64,000 nucleotides of DNA from Aromatoleum evansii (GTDB lineage Bacteria; Pseudomonadota; Gammaproteobacteria; Burkholderiales; Rhodocyclaceae): assembly GCF_012910805.1 (NCBI RefSeq), contig NZ_WTVK01000026.1:1-64000 (forward strand), written 5' to 3'. Positions within the stretch are counted from its first letter, which is position 1, and each line of letters begins with the position of its first letter. Shown piece after piece: positions 1-8,836 of the stretch. The translations under genes and the position numbers were made by a program. The notes below the pieces were generated by a model. The model was not told where the DNA came from, ran no database searches, and saw only the letters and a list, made by a program, of their open reading frames with translations.

Positions 1-31
1 CCCCTGCCCGGGAACTAGGGCGAAGCTTCCT

Positions 32-105
32 GTGGGAGCGGCTTCAGCCGCGAATGGGCCGCAACGCATGCGAGAACGTCCCTTCGCGGCTGAAGCCGCT
101 CCCAC
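32..105. repeat. REP-like palindrome, copy 1
   Basis: Two 23-nt arms face each other perfectly at 32-54 (beginning GTGGGAGCGGCTTCAGCC) and 83-105, separated by 28 nt. The same element occurs near 33420 and 35824. It lies downstream of the leftward symporter gene. Each arm also contains the short inner palindrome GGCTTCAGCC, as usual for repetitive extragenic palindromes. It could act as a transcript-end structure for the symporter mRNA, which is inference. Confidence 0.8.
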
Positions 106-157
106 CGATTCAGGAGGCTGCCCTTGACTCGCCGGTCAGCCGCCGCCTGCATCGGCC

Positions 158-1591
158 CTATCGGCGCGTCGTCCAGAAATCGGCGTTGCGGATCCCCAGC
201 TTCTCCGGTTCGAAGACCGGATCCTTGCCTTCCTTCTTCTGCCGCTCGTAATCGCGCAGCGCGATGAGCGCCGGCTTCTGCAGGATCAGGATGGCGATGA
301 TGTTGAGCCACGCCATGATGCCCACGCCGATGTCGCCGAGGTCCCATGCTGCGCCGGCGCTACGTACCGAGCCGTAGGTCACTGCCGCCATCATCACGAT
401 GCGCAGCACGAACACCAGCCACGGGCGATGCACCTTGCGGTTGATGTAGGCGAGATTGGTTTCGGCCATGTAGTAGTACGCGACGATGGTCGTGAAGGCG
501 AAGAACATCAGGGCCAGCGCGACGAAGCTCGCGCCGAAGCCGGGCATCACCGACTCGACCGCGGCCTGCGTGTAGGCGGGGCCGGTTTCGACGCCCGGCA
601 GGTGGTCGAGGATCATCGAACCGTCCGGGTGCTTGACGTTGTACTTGCCGGTGGCGAGCAGCATGAACGCAGTCGCCGAGCACACCAGGAGCGTGTCGAT
701 ATACACCGAGAAGGCCTGCACATAGCCCTGCTTGGCCGGATGCGACACTTCCGCCGCCGCCGCCGGGTGTGGGCCCGAGCCCTGGCCCGCCTCGTTCGAA
801 TACACGCCGCGCTTCACACCCCACTGCACTGCGAGGCCCAGTACCGCCCCGAATCCCGCCTCGAGGCCGAAGGCGCTCTTGAAAATCAGCGCGATCATCG
901 CCGGCACTTGATCAATGTGCAGGAACACGATCACGAGCGCCATCAGGATGTAGGCGAGCGCCATGAAGGGCACGACGAACTCGGCGAAGTGCGCGATGCG
1001 CTTGACGCCGCCGAAGATGATGAAGCCCAGCGTGATCACGATCAGCGCCGCGCTGACCGCGTGGTCGATGCCCCATGCGTTGTACACGCCGGCGGCGATG
1101 CTGTTGGCCTGTACGCCGGGCAGCAGCAGGCCCATCGCGATCGCCGTCGACACGGCGAAGATCCACGCGTACCACTTCTGCCCCATCGCCTTCTCGATGT
1201 AGTAAGCGGGGCCGCCGCGGTACTGGCCGTTATCGTCCTTTTCCTTGTAGATCTGGGCGAGCGTCGATTCGATGTAGGCGGTCGAGGCGCCCAGGAAGGC
1301 CGTCATCCACATCCAGAACACCGCACCGGGGCCGCCGAAGGTGATCGCGGTGGCGACGCCAGCGATGTTGCCGGTGCCGACGCGGCCCGACAGCGCCATT
1401 GCCAGCGCCTGGAAGGACGAGACGCCGGCGTCCGAGCTCTTGCCCTGGAACATCAGGCGGATCATCTCGTTGAAGCCGCGCACCTGCATGAAGCGCGTGC
1501 GGATCGAGAAATACAGGCCCACGCCGAGGCACAGGTACACGAGTGCCGGGCTCCAGACGTAGCCGTTGATGGTTGAAATGAGTGCATCCAT
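158..1591 (-). CDS. Alanine/glycine:cation symporter family protein (AGCS)
   Basis: A 477-residue inner-membrane protein with many hydrophobic segments. The family imports alanine or glycine with sodium or protons. Residues 69-80 (GRVGTGNIAGVA) match the AGCS signature region, followed by GGPAYYIEKA near 126 and a conserved SNEAGQGSGP stretch in the middle. The length is typical of the family. The ATG at 1591 is preceded by AAGGAGG at a 7-nt spacing, so the start is secure. It is monocistronic here: a REP-like palindrome lies downstream and the next gene is divergent. Substrate and coupling ion cannot be read from the sequence. Confidence 0.93.
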   Translation of the reverse strand: MDALISTINGYVWSPALVYLCLGVGLYFSIRTRFMQVRGFNEMIRLMFQGKSSDAGVSSFQALAMALSGRVGTGNIAGVATAITFGGPGAVFWMWMTAFLGASTAYIESTLAQIYKEKDDNGQYRGGPAYYIEKAMGQKWYAWIFAVSTAIAMGLLLPGVQANSIAAGVYNAWGIDHAVSAALIVITLGFIIFGGVKRIAHFAEFVVPFMALAYILMALVIVFLHIDQVPAMIALIFKSAFGLEAGFGAVLGLAVQWGVKRGVYSNEAGQGSGPHPAAAAEVSHPAKQGYVQAFSVYIDTLLVCSATAFMLLATGKYNVKHPDGSMILDHLPGVETGPAYTQAAVESVMPGFGASFVALALMFFAFTTIVAYYYMAETNLAYINRKVHRPWLVFVLRIVMMAAVTYGSVRSAGAAWDLGDIGVGIMAWLNIIAILILQKPALIALRDYERQKKEGKDPVFEPEKLGIRNADFWTTRR

Positions 1592-1775
1592 TGACTTGCC
1601 TCCTTGTGGGATGCGATCTCCCGGTTCCTTGACGGCGCTGTGCCGTTCTCCAGGGTGTGGAGGAGGTTGCGTTGGCTTTGGTGAGCCGTAGCAAGTGGAA
1701 ATCGCGAGGCGCGAATCATACGCGATGTGTTACAGATCCGGACGATAGTCCTGTTAGGGGCGCGCCGCAGGAGGG

Positions 1776-1781
1776 TATACT
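1776..1781 (+). promoter_or_regulatory. Candidate -10 element for the LPS decoration genes
   Basis: TATACT stands 73 nt before the TTG start of the carbamoyltransferase gene in the 262-bp divergent gap. The -35 region at the expected distance (around 1753) is poor, so this is only a suggestion. Confidence 0.25.
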
Positions 1782-1853
1782 TCAAAGATTTTTCGTTACG
1801 CATGCGCCAATGGACCTCCGGGAATCGGCGCGACGACTATTGAGGCTTCACCC

Positions 1854-3587
1854 TTGGCTCTGACCATTCTCGGCCTGTCCGGCGCCCTGACGCACGACCC
1901 CTCTGCCGCCCTCTACATCGACGGCAAGCTCGTCGCCGCGGCGGAAGAAGAGCGCTTCGTGCGCGACAAGCACGCCAAGAACCGCATGCCCTACGAGGCG
2001 GCGAAGTTCTGTCTCGACTTTGCCGGCGTCAAGCCGCAGGACGTCGATGCGGTGGCGATCCCGTTCGCGCCGATCAGCATCATGGAGCCGGCGCGCTGGC
2101 ACTACGCGAAGCGCTACTGGTACGCCCCGGACCGCGGCCTCGATGCGATCCTGACCGGCAATCGGCGCTTCCATCGCTACAAGAAACGCATTGAATGGTG
2201 CCTCGCGCAGCTCGGTTTCGACGTCAGGGAGACTGAGATCGTGCCGGTCGAGCACCACCTCGCGCATGCCTCGAGCGCCTACCATTGTTCCGGCTTCACC
2301 GAGAAGACCGCGATCCTCGGCATCGACGGCAAGGGCGAGTATGCGACGACCTTCTTCGGCTACGGCGAGAACGGCAAGATCCACAAGATCAAGGAGTTCT
2401 ACGATCCGGATTCGCTCGGCGGGCTGTACGGCGCGATCACCGAGTACCTCGGCTTCGAGATGCTCGACGGCGAATACAAGGTCATGGGCATGGCGCCCTA
2501 CGGCGACCCGGACAAGTATGATTTCTCGCGCCTGGCGAAGTTCGAGAACGGCGAGCTCGTCGTCGACACCGACTACGCCAACGTGATCGGCTTCCGCCGC
2601 TACAAGGAAAAGGGCAAGGGCTACTACTTCTCGCCCAAGCTGATCGACTGGCTGGGCCCCAAGCGCGCCGGCGACATCGCCGACGAGCCCTACATCCACT
2701 ACGCCGCGAGCATGCAGAAGCTGTTCGAGGATCTGTCGCTCAAGATGATCGACTACTACCTCGGCGACATCCTGCGCGACACCGGGCGACTGGCGTTTGC
2801 GGGCGGCGGTGCGCTCAACGTCAAGCTAAATCAGAAGATCATCGCGCGCCCCGACCTGCGCGAACTCTTCGTGCAGCCGGCCTCGGGCGACTCCGGCACG
2901 GCGGTCGGTGCGGCGGCCTACGTTTCGGTCGCGCGCGGCGTGCCGGTGGAGAAGATGGAGCACGTCTACCTCGGCCCGCGCTACACCAACGAGGACGTCA
3001 TCGCGGCCTGCGCGAAGCACCCGGCGCAGCCGAGTTGGCAGAAGATCGACGACATGCCTGCACGCATCGCGCAGATCCTCGCCGACGGCAACCCGGTGGC
3101 CTGGTTCCAGGGGCGCATGGAGTTCGGTCCGCGCGCGTTGGGCGGCCGCTCCATCCTCGGCTGCCCGAGCGCGGCGGGCGTAGCCGACCGCATCAACGAG
3201 CAGATCAAGTTCCGCGAGCGCTGGCGGCCGTTCTGCCCCAGCATGCTCGACACCGTCGGCCCGCAGATGCTGCAGACCGACCACCCCGCGCCCTTCATGA
3301 CCTTCACCTTCGAGGTCGCGGAGGAATGGAAGAGCCGCGTGCCCGAGGTCGTGCACGAGGACGGCACCTCGCGCGCGCAGGTGCTCAAGCGCGAATTCAA
3401 TCCGCGTTACTACGACCTGATGCTGGAACTGGAGAAGCTCACCGGCAACGGTGTCGTGCTCAACACCTCGCTCAACCGCCGCGGCGAGCCAATGATCTGC
3501 TCACCGGCCGATGCGTTGAACATGTTCTTCGGTTCCGATCTGCAGTACCTCATCATGGAAGATGTGCTGGTAAGCAAGAATGTTTAA
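1854..3587 (+). CDS. Carbamoyltransferase of the NodU/CmcH/TobZ family
   Basis: A 577-residue enzyme expected to make carbamoyl-adenylate from carbamoyl phosphate and ATP and pass the carbamoyl group to a sugar hydroxyl. Residues 134-139 (HHLAHA) are the metal-binding motif of the Kae1-like N-terminal domain. IDGKGEYATTFF and AFAGGGALNVKLNQ follow, and the C-terminal domain with QGRMEFGPRALGGRSIL occupies about 385-570. No in-frame ATG fits. A TTG start with GAGG 8 nt upstream gives the family N-terminus LTILGLSG. In Pseudomonas aeruginosa a carbamoyltransferase (WapO) beside waaFCGP decorates a core heptose; a similar role here is inference from context. It overlaps the sulfotransferase gene by 8 bp. 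Confidence 0.9.
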   Translation: MALTILGLSGALTHDPSAALYIDGKLVAAAEEERFVRDKHAKNRMPYEAAKFCLDFAGVKPQDVDAVAIPFAPISIMEPARWHYAKRYWYAPDRGLDAILTGNRRFHRYKKRIEWCLAQLGFDVRETEIVPVEHHLAHASSAYHCSGFTEKTAILGIDGKGEYATTFFGYGENGKIHKIKEFYDPDSLGGLYGAITEYLGFEMLDGEYKVMGMAPYGDPDKYDFSRLAKFENGELVVDTDYANVIGFRRYKEKGKGYYFSPKLIDWLGPKRAGDIADEPYIHYAASMQKLFEDLSLKMIDYYLGDILRDTGRLAFAGGGALNVKLNQKIIARPDLRELFVQPASGDSGTAVGAAAYVSVARGVPVEKMEHVYLGPRYTNEDVIAACAKHPAQPSWQKIDDMPARIAQILADGNPVAWFQGRMEFGPRALGGRSILGCPSAAGVADRINEQIKFRERWRPFCPSMLDTVGPQMLQTDHPAPFMTFTFEVAEEWKSRVPEVVHEDGTSRAQVLKREFNPRYYDLMLELEKLTGNGVVLNTSLNRRGEPMICSPADALNMFFGSDLQYLIMEDVLVSKNV

Positions 3588-4371
3588 GAATTCTGGAATA
3601 CATATTCATATTGTTGGCTGTTCTCCGCGCAGCGGTACGACGCTGATGCAGGAAATGATGGTGGCGTGTTATCGGATCGATCACCATTGTGAGCACGAGC
3701 GTAGTCTTTTTAAGGAAAAAATCCGCTTCGGAGGTGTAACGTGCACAAAACATCCGCATGAGGTTCAGTATGCGGGAGGTGCGCTGCGGGCGAACAAGAA
3801 TCTCTATTTCATTTATATGGTGCGCGATCCGCGCGACGTCGTGGTCAGTCGGCACGCGAATTTTCCAGGGGCGTACTTTACCGGACTGGATTTCTATCTG
3901 CGGGCGGAACGATGCGCGTCCAGGCTGGCCGATCACCCTCGGTTTATCGTTGTTCGCTACGAAGATCTGGTCAGGTCGCCAGATTCTGTTCAGGAGTTTC
4001 TGGAGAGACGCCTGCCATTTCTCGAGCGGTTACACCGCTTTTCGGAGTTCCATCTTCACGCCAAAGTGTCGCAGGATTCGTCTCAGGCACTTAACGGGGT
4101 TCGGCCGCCTGATGCTAAAAGCATCGGCGGATGGCGTAATCATTTGCCGAGAGTTTCCGCTCAATTGAGAAAATTTCCCGCTGCGAATGACGTCCTGATT
4201 CGCTATGGATATGAACAGAGCACTAAATGGACAGAAATATTGCCTCCGGCGAATGATCAGGATGCGCTGAGTGTAATCAGCGAACGGGAGGGGCTTAAAA
4301 ATGCATTCCGGATGAAGTGGAAGGTAATTCGGCGTACGAGCCGGTATTGGTTGAGGCTCAAGGCGAAATGA
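3580..4371 (+). CDS. Sulfotransferase (PAPS-dependent)
   Basis: A 263-residue protein with the two PAPS-binding signatures of sulfotransferases: a 5'-phosphosulfate loop CSPRSGTTLMQ at 14-24 and a 3'-phosphate motif VRDPRDVVVSRH at 81-92, followed by VVRYEDLV near 130. It should transfer sulfate from PAPS to a hydroxyl, probably on a surface sugar given the neighbours. The start overlaps the carbamoyltransferase stop by 8 bp, implying translational coupling. Its base composition is clearly lower in GC than the carbamoyltransferase gene, with many A/T third positions, which suggests transfer. The acceptor is unknown. Confidence 0.85.
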   Translation: MFKNSGIHIHIVGCSPRSGTTLMQEMMVACYRIDHHCEHERSLFKEKIRFGGVTCTKHPHEVQYAGGALRANKNLYFIYMVRDPRDVVVSRHANFPGAYFTGLDFYLRAERCASRLADHPRFIVVRYEDLVRSPDSVQEFLERRLPFLERLHRFSEFHLHAKVSQDSSQALNGVRPPDAKSIGGWRNHLPRVSAQLRKFPAANDVLIRYGYEQSTKWTEILPPANDQDALSVISEREGLKNAFRMKWKVIRRTSRYWLRLKAK

Positions 4372-4429
4372 GTGCCCGTGGTGAGCGGTCCATGCAAAAA
4401 ATGGTGGATGTCTAACGGAAGTTGATGAA

Positions 4430-5533
4430 TTGGATGTCGAATTGAAGCGTGTAGTACTGTTGTCGGGTGCTTTGAGGTTGTCGGGTTCGACCACCTGGAT
4501 CTTGAATCTCCACAAGGGCTTATTGCGCCATCATGTTGATGTGGTGCATATTGTTTTGAGTGATGCATCCGAAATTGTCCCGGATTTCGGGTGCACCGTT
4601 TATACGGGGCGGGCTCGAGCGAGTTTTTTGTTACGCATTTGGCGGTGGGCGCAGTTGCACCGATTATTGCCCGGTGCTTACGAAGCGCTGCTCGAAAGAG
4701 AGTGCTCCGCTCGAGTTGATGCGGTGCTGAGGAAATTGGGCTGGGAGAGTCGGGTTGACTTGGTGATAAAGGATTTTACGTCCCATCTTCCGAGTTCGAT
4801 TGCGCGATTTCCGGTCGTTGCTGTCGTGCATCAAATGCTATCTCAATCGTGGGGAGATGCTCTCAGTAAAGCTGCAGGGCAGCATGCGCGGTTTTTTGTT
4901 CCTGTGAGCAAGGTTGTAGGTGCCGATGCACAGGGGCTTGGGGTTGCCGTTCTGGATCCGATTTACAATCCGCTGGACCGCGACTGGCTTGCAGAGAGAG
5001 CCGTGGAGTTTGAGTCCGCAGTGCGCAAGCCCTACATCGTATATGTCGGACGGCTGAGCTCCGCGAAGGGGGTTCATGACTTGCTTGCAGCCTTTTCAAA
5101 ACTTTCAAGCGATGTTGATCTGGTGTTCGTCGGAAGAGGCGAAGAGCAGGCTGCCCTTGAGGAGGGGGCTTGCCGTCTAAAAGTGGAGACGCGGGTTCAT
5201 TTTCTCGGGTTCAGGGAGAATCCCTATCCATATATTCGCGGTGCAAGGGTGCTAGTCCTTCCGTCCAAGAGTGAGGCGATGTCCTACGTATCGATGGAGG
5301 CGGCCGCTCTCGACATCCCGATTGTGGTGGGGGGGTTTGATGCTGCATTCGAGTTCTTTTCAGATGATGCCGTCGTTCCGCTTCAGCCGGAGGAGGGTTT
5401 TGTGTGTCGGCTGGCTGAGAGGATCGACGCAACTATTACAGGAGCCTGCTTTGGTGGTGTGCGGCCGGGTACGTTCGAAAAAATGCGTCCTGAGATTGTC
5501 GCGGGCGAATACTTGCGGCTAATTGAAGATTAA
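4430..5533 (+). CDS. Glycosyltransferase family 4 (GT-B fold)
   Basis: A 367-residue retaining glycosyltransferase. The N-terminal half starts VVLLSGALRLSGSTTWILNL. The C-terminal nucleotide-sugar domain carries YIVYVGRLSSAKGVHDLL, then FVGRGEEQ, and the EX7E-type segment EAMSYVSMEA at about 281-290. The best start is the TTG at 4430 with GGAAG about 8 nt upstream; nearby ATGs are out of frame. It follows the sulfotransferase gene after 58 bp and shares its lower GC and unusual codon use. It should add one sugar to a surface glycan at the cytoplasmic face. Donor and acceptor are not predictable. Confidence 0.82.
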   Translation: MDVELKRVVLLSGALRLSGSTTWILNLHKGLLRHHVDVVHIVLSDASEIVPDFGCTVYTGRARASFLLRIWRWAQLHRLLPGAYEALLERECSARVDAVLRKLGWESRVDLVIKDFTSHLPSSIARFPVVAVVHQMLSQSWGDALSKAAGQHARFFVPVSKVVGADAQGLGVAVLDPIYNPLDRDWLAERAVEFESAVRKPYIVYVGRLSSAKGVHDLLAAFSKLSSDVDLVFVGRGEEQAALEEGACRLKVETRVHFLGFRENPYPYIRGARVLVLPSKSEAMSYVSMEAAALDIPIVVGGFDAAFEFFSDDAVVPLQPEEGFVCRLAERIDATITGACFGGVRPGTFEKMRPEIVAGEYLRLIED

Positions 5534-5743
5534 TTGCGTTATCCGAGACGTGATACCCGGCTTGATATACCGAGAACGTGGATGTTGGGTGTCGTATCTT
5601 TCATTGCTTGTGTCTCGGATGGTGCCCGCATGTCTACGACTTCGTATTATGGATGTGCAGGAGGCTGCGCAGAGGAGCCTTCGCCTATTATGTGTGTCGA
5701 TCAATTGGTCACGATCTGTTCGCCATCGGCGGGTACCTGACTG
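5534..5743 (+). other. Low-GC gap without a supported gene
   Basis: 210 bp between two glycosyltransferase genes. Short open frames cross it in all three forward frames, but none has a plausible start signal, protein-like composition or recognisable motif. Base composition matches the lower-GC gene on the left, not the high-GC gene on the right. It may be the decayed tail of a transferred segment. Confidence 0.5.
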
Positions 5744-6883
5744 ATGCAGATATCAAAATCTGAGATTCTGCAGTTCTGCCATTGCCACTACGGCCCCTTC
5801 GGCGACGTCGCGCGGCAGTATGCCGTGCTGTTCAAGGATTCGCCGTACAAGGTGACGACGGTCTACCTGACCGATCCGCCGAGCGACGAAATCACCGCCC
5901 TGTCGGCGTCCGACGAGGTGATCTATCTCGACTACGATGGTGGCGACGTGCGCGGGCTCAAGCTTGACGCGATGCGCCGCGTGCGTGAAATCATCGCCGG
6001 ACGCGACTTCGCGCTGATCCTCGCGCATCGCTTCAAGCCGATCCACATCTCGTGCTGGGGGACCAGCCTCCCCGTGATCGGCGTGCACCACGCCTTCGGC
6101 GACTACGAGCGGCTCACACACAAGCTCTTCGCGCGCTGGTTCGGCAAGCGCCTCGGCCTGCTGGGCGTGTCGGACGCGATCCGCGACGACATCCGCCGCG
6201 GCGTGCCGTCGTGGGCGCCCGATCGCATCGAGACGCTGCATAATCGTATCGACGTCGATGCCGTGCGGGCCGAAGTGCTGCCGCGCGAGGCCGCACGCGA
6301 GCTGCTGGGCTTGCCGCGCAATGCCTTCGTCGTCGGCAACGTCGGGCGTCTGCACCCGGACAAGGACCAGGCGACCTTGCTGCGCGGCTTTGCCCGCGCC
6401 CTGCCGGAACTGCCTGGGGAAGCGATGCTGGCGATCCTCGGCCAAGGGCGGCTCGAGGACGACCTGCGCAAGCTCGCCGCCGAACTGGGCATCGCTGCGC
6501 GGGTGCGCTTCCTCGGGCAGGTGCCGAATGCCCGCCGCGCCTTCTCGGCCTTCGACCTGTTCGCACTGAGTTCCGACCATGAGCCCTTCGGCATGGTGCT
6601 GCTCGAGGCCATGGCCGCCCGCGTGCCGGTGGTTGCGACCGACTGCGGCGGGGCGCCGGAAGTCGTCGGCGATGCCGGCGAGCTTTTCCCGCTGGGCGGC
6701 GCGGCGGCCCTCGCCGGCCTGATCGTCAAGGCAGCGCGCCGGCCCGCGGCCGAGCGCGAGCTGCTCGTCGAGCGGGGCACGGCCCGCCTTTACACGCACT
6801 TCTCCGACGAGGCCGCGCGCCGCCGCTTTTTCGAGCTGCCCATGGTCACGTCGGTGCTCGGCGAGCCGGAGTGGCTGCGATGA
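5744..6883 (+). CDS. Glycosyltransferase family 4 (Ssg/WapH-like)
   Basis: A 379-residue GT-B enzyme. The N-terminus ILQFCHCHYGPFGDVARQYA resembles glycosyltransferases of Pseudomonas core-LPS loci such as Ssg, recalled from family knowledge. The donor domain has VGNVGRLHPDKDQATLL, then LGQVPNARRAFSAFD, and the signature EPFGMVLLE at 280-288. GC and codon use return to the high-GC norm of the chromosome here. The stop overlaps the next start as ATGA, so the two are co-translated. The likely role is one sugar transfer in core or O-polysaccharide assembly. Confidence 0.85.
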   Translation: MQISKSEILQFCHCHYGPFGDVARQYAVLFKDSPYKVTTVYLTDPPSDEITALSASDEVIYLDYDGGDVRGLKLDAMRRVREIIAGRDFALILAHRFKPIHISCWGTSLPVIGVHHAFGDYERLTHKLFARWFGKRLGLLGVSDAIRDDIRRGVPSWAPDRIETLHNRIDVDAVRAEVLPREAARELLGLPRNAFVVGNVGRLHPDKDQATLLRGFARALPELPGEAMLAILGQGRLEDDLRKLAAELGIAARVRFLGQVPNARRAFSAFDLFALSSDHEPFGMVLLEAMAARVPVVATDCGGAPEVVGDAGELFPLGGAAALAGLIVKAARRPAAERELLVERGTARLYTHFSDEAARRRFFELPMVTSVLGEPEWLR

Positions 6884-7773
6884 GCGAACATCAGCCCTCG
6901 ATCTGCTTCGTCGTGCCGTATTTCGGCCGCTGGCCGTTCTGGATGCCGTTTTTCGTCGAGAGCTGTCGTGCCAACCCGACCGTGGACTGGCTACTCTTTT
7001 CCGACTGCGGTCCGATTCCAGACTGCCCGCCCAACGTGCGCGTCGTCGCGACTTCGTACGCGGACTATTGCGCTCGCGTCGCAGGTGCTCTCGGGATCCC
7101 CTTCGCGCCGCAGAATCCTTACAAGCTGTGCGACGTGAAGCCGGCGTTCGGGCACATCCATGCCGAGGAGTTGCGCGGCTACGATTTCTGGGCCTTCGGC
7201 GACCTGGATCTCGTCTGGGGCGACCTGCGCGCATATTTCACCGCGGAGCGCCTGGCGCGCAGGGACCTTTTTGCGACCCATGCGCGGCGTATCTCGGGGC
7301 ATTGCTGCCTGGTCAGGAACACCGAGGAGATGCGTGGGCTCTTCTTCCGGATGCGTGACTGGCAGTCACGCATGAGCGAGCAGAAGCACCATGCGCTGGA
7401 CGAAGGCGCCTTCAGCCGGATCTTCATCCGTTACAAGAACCTGCCCGACCGGGTCGCCCATCTGCCGCGCCTGCTCAATTCGTGGTATCGGCGCGCGGAA
7501 TTCGTCGAGGCCTTCAGCACGCCCGATGCGAAGGTCGCCTGGGTCGATGGCGGCTTCGACTTCCCGCAGCGTTGGTGCTGGGACCACGGCCGCCTGACCA
7601 ATGACCGCGACGGGGAGCGTGTCTTTCCTTACCTGCATTTCGTCGTGTGGAAGAAGCACGCCTGGAAGAGCCTGCCGGCTCAGGATCCTGCCGCGCTCGC
7701 AAGGCTTGCCGCCTCGGGTCGATGGGCCGTCGATGCGCAGGGCTTCCACCCGCTCGGGGAGGTCGCGGCATGA
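6880..7773 (+). CDS. DUF6625-like putative glycosyltransferase
   Basis: A 297-residue protein beginning SICFVVPYFGRWPFWMPFF, a GT-A-like nucleotide-binding start. It contains NPYKLCDVKPAFGHI and GDLDLVWGDL, where D108-L-D110 forms a DxD-type metal motif. I place it with the DUF6625 group of uncharacterised glycosyltransferase-like proteins. An upstream GTG at 6871 is possible, but the ATG at 6880 overlapping the previous stop is favoured. It is sandwiched by ATGA overlaps between two glycosyltransferases, so it belongs to the same surface-glycan unit. No signal peptide is visible, so it should act in the cytoplasm. Confidence 0.7.
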   Translation: MSEHQPSICFVVPYFGRWPFWMPFFVESCRANPTVDWLLFSDCGPIPDCPPNVRVVATSYADYCARVAGALGIPFAPQNPYKLCDVKPAFGHIHAEELRGYDFWAFGDLDLVWGDLRAYFTAERLARRDLFATHARRISGHCCLVRNTEEMRGLFFRMRDWQSRMSEQKHHALDEGAFSRIFIRYKNLPDRVAHLPRLLNSWYRRAEFVEAFSTPDAKVAWVDGGFDFPQRWCWDHGRLTNDRDGERVFPYLHFVVWKKHAWKSLPAQDPAALARLAASGRWAVDAQGFHPLGEVAA

Positions 7774-8726
7774 AGATCCTGTTGCTCGTCCAGAAGGAGC
7801 AACGTGTCGTCCTTGACCGGCTGTACGAGGGCATTGCGGCGCACACGGACTGCGACCTGCGCTGGCTCGGACGCGAGGACCAGGCGAACCTGCGGCGCTA
7901 TTTCCGGCGCGAGGTGCGCGTCGAAGACTACGAGCGGATCGTGTTCTTCCTGCGCTTCAAGCAGGAGATCCGGCAGGTGCCCTTCATCCGCACCGTGCCG
8001 AACCTCGTGATCCTCGAACACGATGCCTGTCAGAACTATTTCCCCGGCAAGTATCAGGGAAAGTTCAGCCGCCACTATGCGCAGCTACCGTGGGCGCGGG
8101 TGATCAGTTCCGGATACACGGTGACGCAGAGGTTGCGTGCGGAGGGTACGGATGCGGTGTTCGTGCCCAAGGGGTACGACCAGGCGATGCTGCGTAACCT
8201 GGGCCATGAGCGCGACATCGAACTCGCTTTCGTCGGCAGCACGAAGAGTTCGGTGTATACCGAACGCAGACGGATGCTCGACGAGATCGCCGCCCGCGAG
8301 CAACTCCTGATCACCCGGACGGCGTCGGGGGACGAGTACCTGCGGATGCTCAACCGGATCCGTTTCTTCGTCAGTGCCGATGCCGGCATCGGCGAGTACA
8401 TGATCAAGAATTTCGAGGCGATGGCCTGCGGTTGCGTGCTGTGCGCCTACGACCAAGGCGAGCAGGAGAACGTCGCACTGGGTTTCCGCGACATGGAGAA
8501 CATCGTCCTGTATCGCGATGCGAACGAATTGAGCGCGAAGCTCGCAGCGCTGCGCGCCAATCTCGCGCTCGCTGCGCGGATCGCCGCGGCAGGGCAGGCA
8601 TTGGCCGAGCGGGAATACCGCTTCGATTGCCTGGGGGAAAAAGTCGCGAATGCTTTGCGATCGCCGCTGCGGCCCCAATCGCCAGTGCGGTGGATTGAAA
8701 GGCTACGTTTGTCGCTTGGCGTTTGA
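7770..8726 (+). CDS. Glycosyltransferase with GT-B C-terminal domain
   Basis: A 318-residue protein starting MKILLLVQKEQRVVLDRL. Its C-terminal half has IELAFVGSTKSSVYTERRRML and IGEYMIKNFEAMACGCVLCAYD from about residue 208, typical of the Glyco_trans_1_2 type. The ATG at 7770 overlaps the previous stop (ATGA). A longer in-frame extension exists upstream but runs inside the previous gene and is not protein-like. It is probably the last member of a three-gene coupled set with the two genes before it. Donor and acceptor are unknown. Confidence 0.75.
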   Translation: MKILLLVQKEQRVVLDRLYEGIAAHTDCDLRWLGREDQANLRRYFRREVRVEDYERIVFFLRFKQEIRQVPFIRTVPNLVILEHDACQNYFPGKYQGKFSRHYAQLPWARVISSGYTVTQRLRAEGTDAVFVPKGYDQAMLRNLGHERDIELAFVGSTKSSVYTERRRMLDEIAAREQLLITRTASGDEYLRMLNRIRFFVSADAGIGEYMIKNFEAMACGCVLCAYDQGEQENVALGFRDMENIVLYRDANELSAKLAALRANLALAARIAAAGQALAEREYRFDCLGEKVANALRSPLRPQSPVRWIERLRLSLGV

Positions 8727-8836
8727 TAGGGCACAGACGATCATGAAGCTGTCGCCTCGCGTGTGGAGTCGTTGGCGTTCGGTAGTGATTTCAGTTGCTG
8801 AAGATTGCAGCAATATATGCAGTTCGAGAGTTAAGT

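Noticed and set aside
5523-5763. Short forward frames of 60-73 residues between two glycosyltransferase genes
   Set aside because: No ribosome site, no family resemblance, and three overlapping frames of equal quality.
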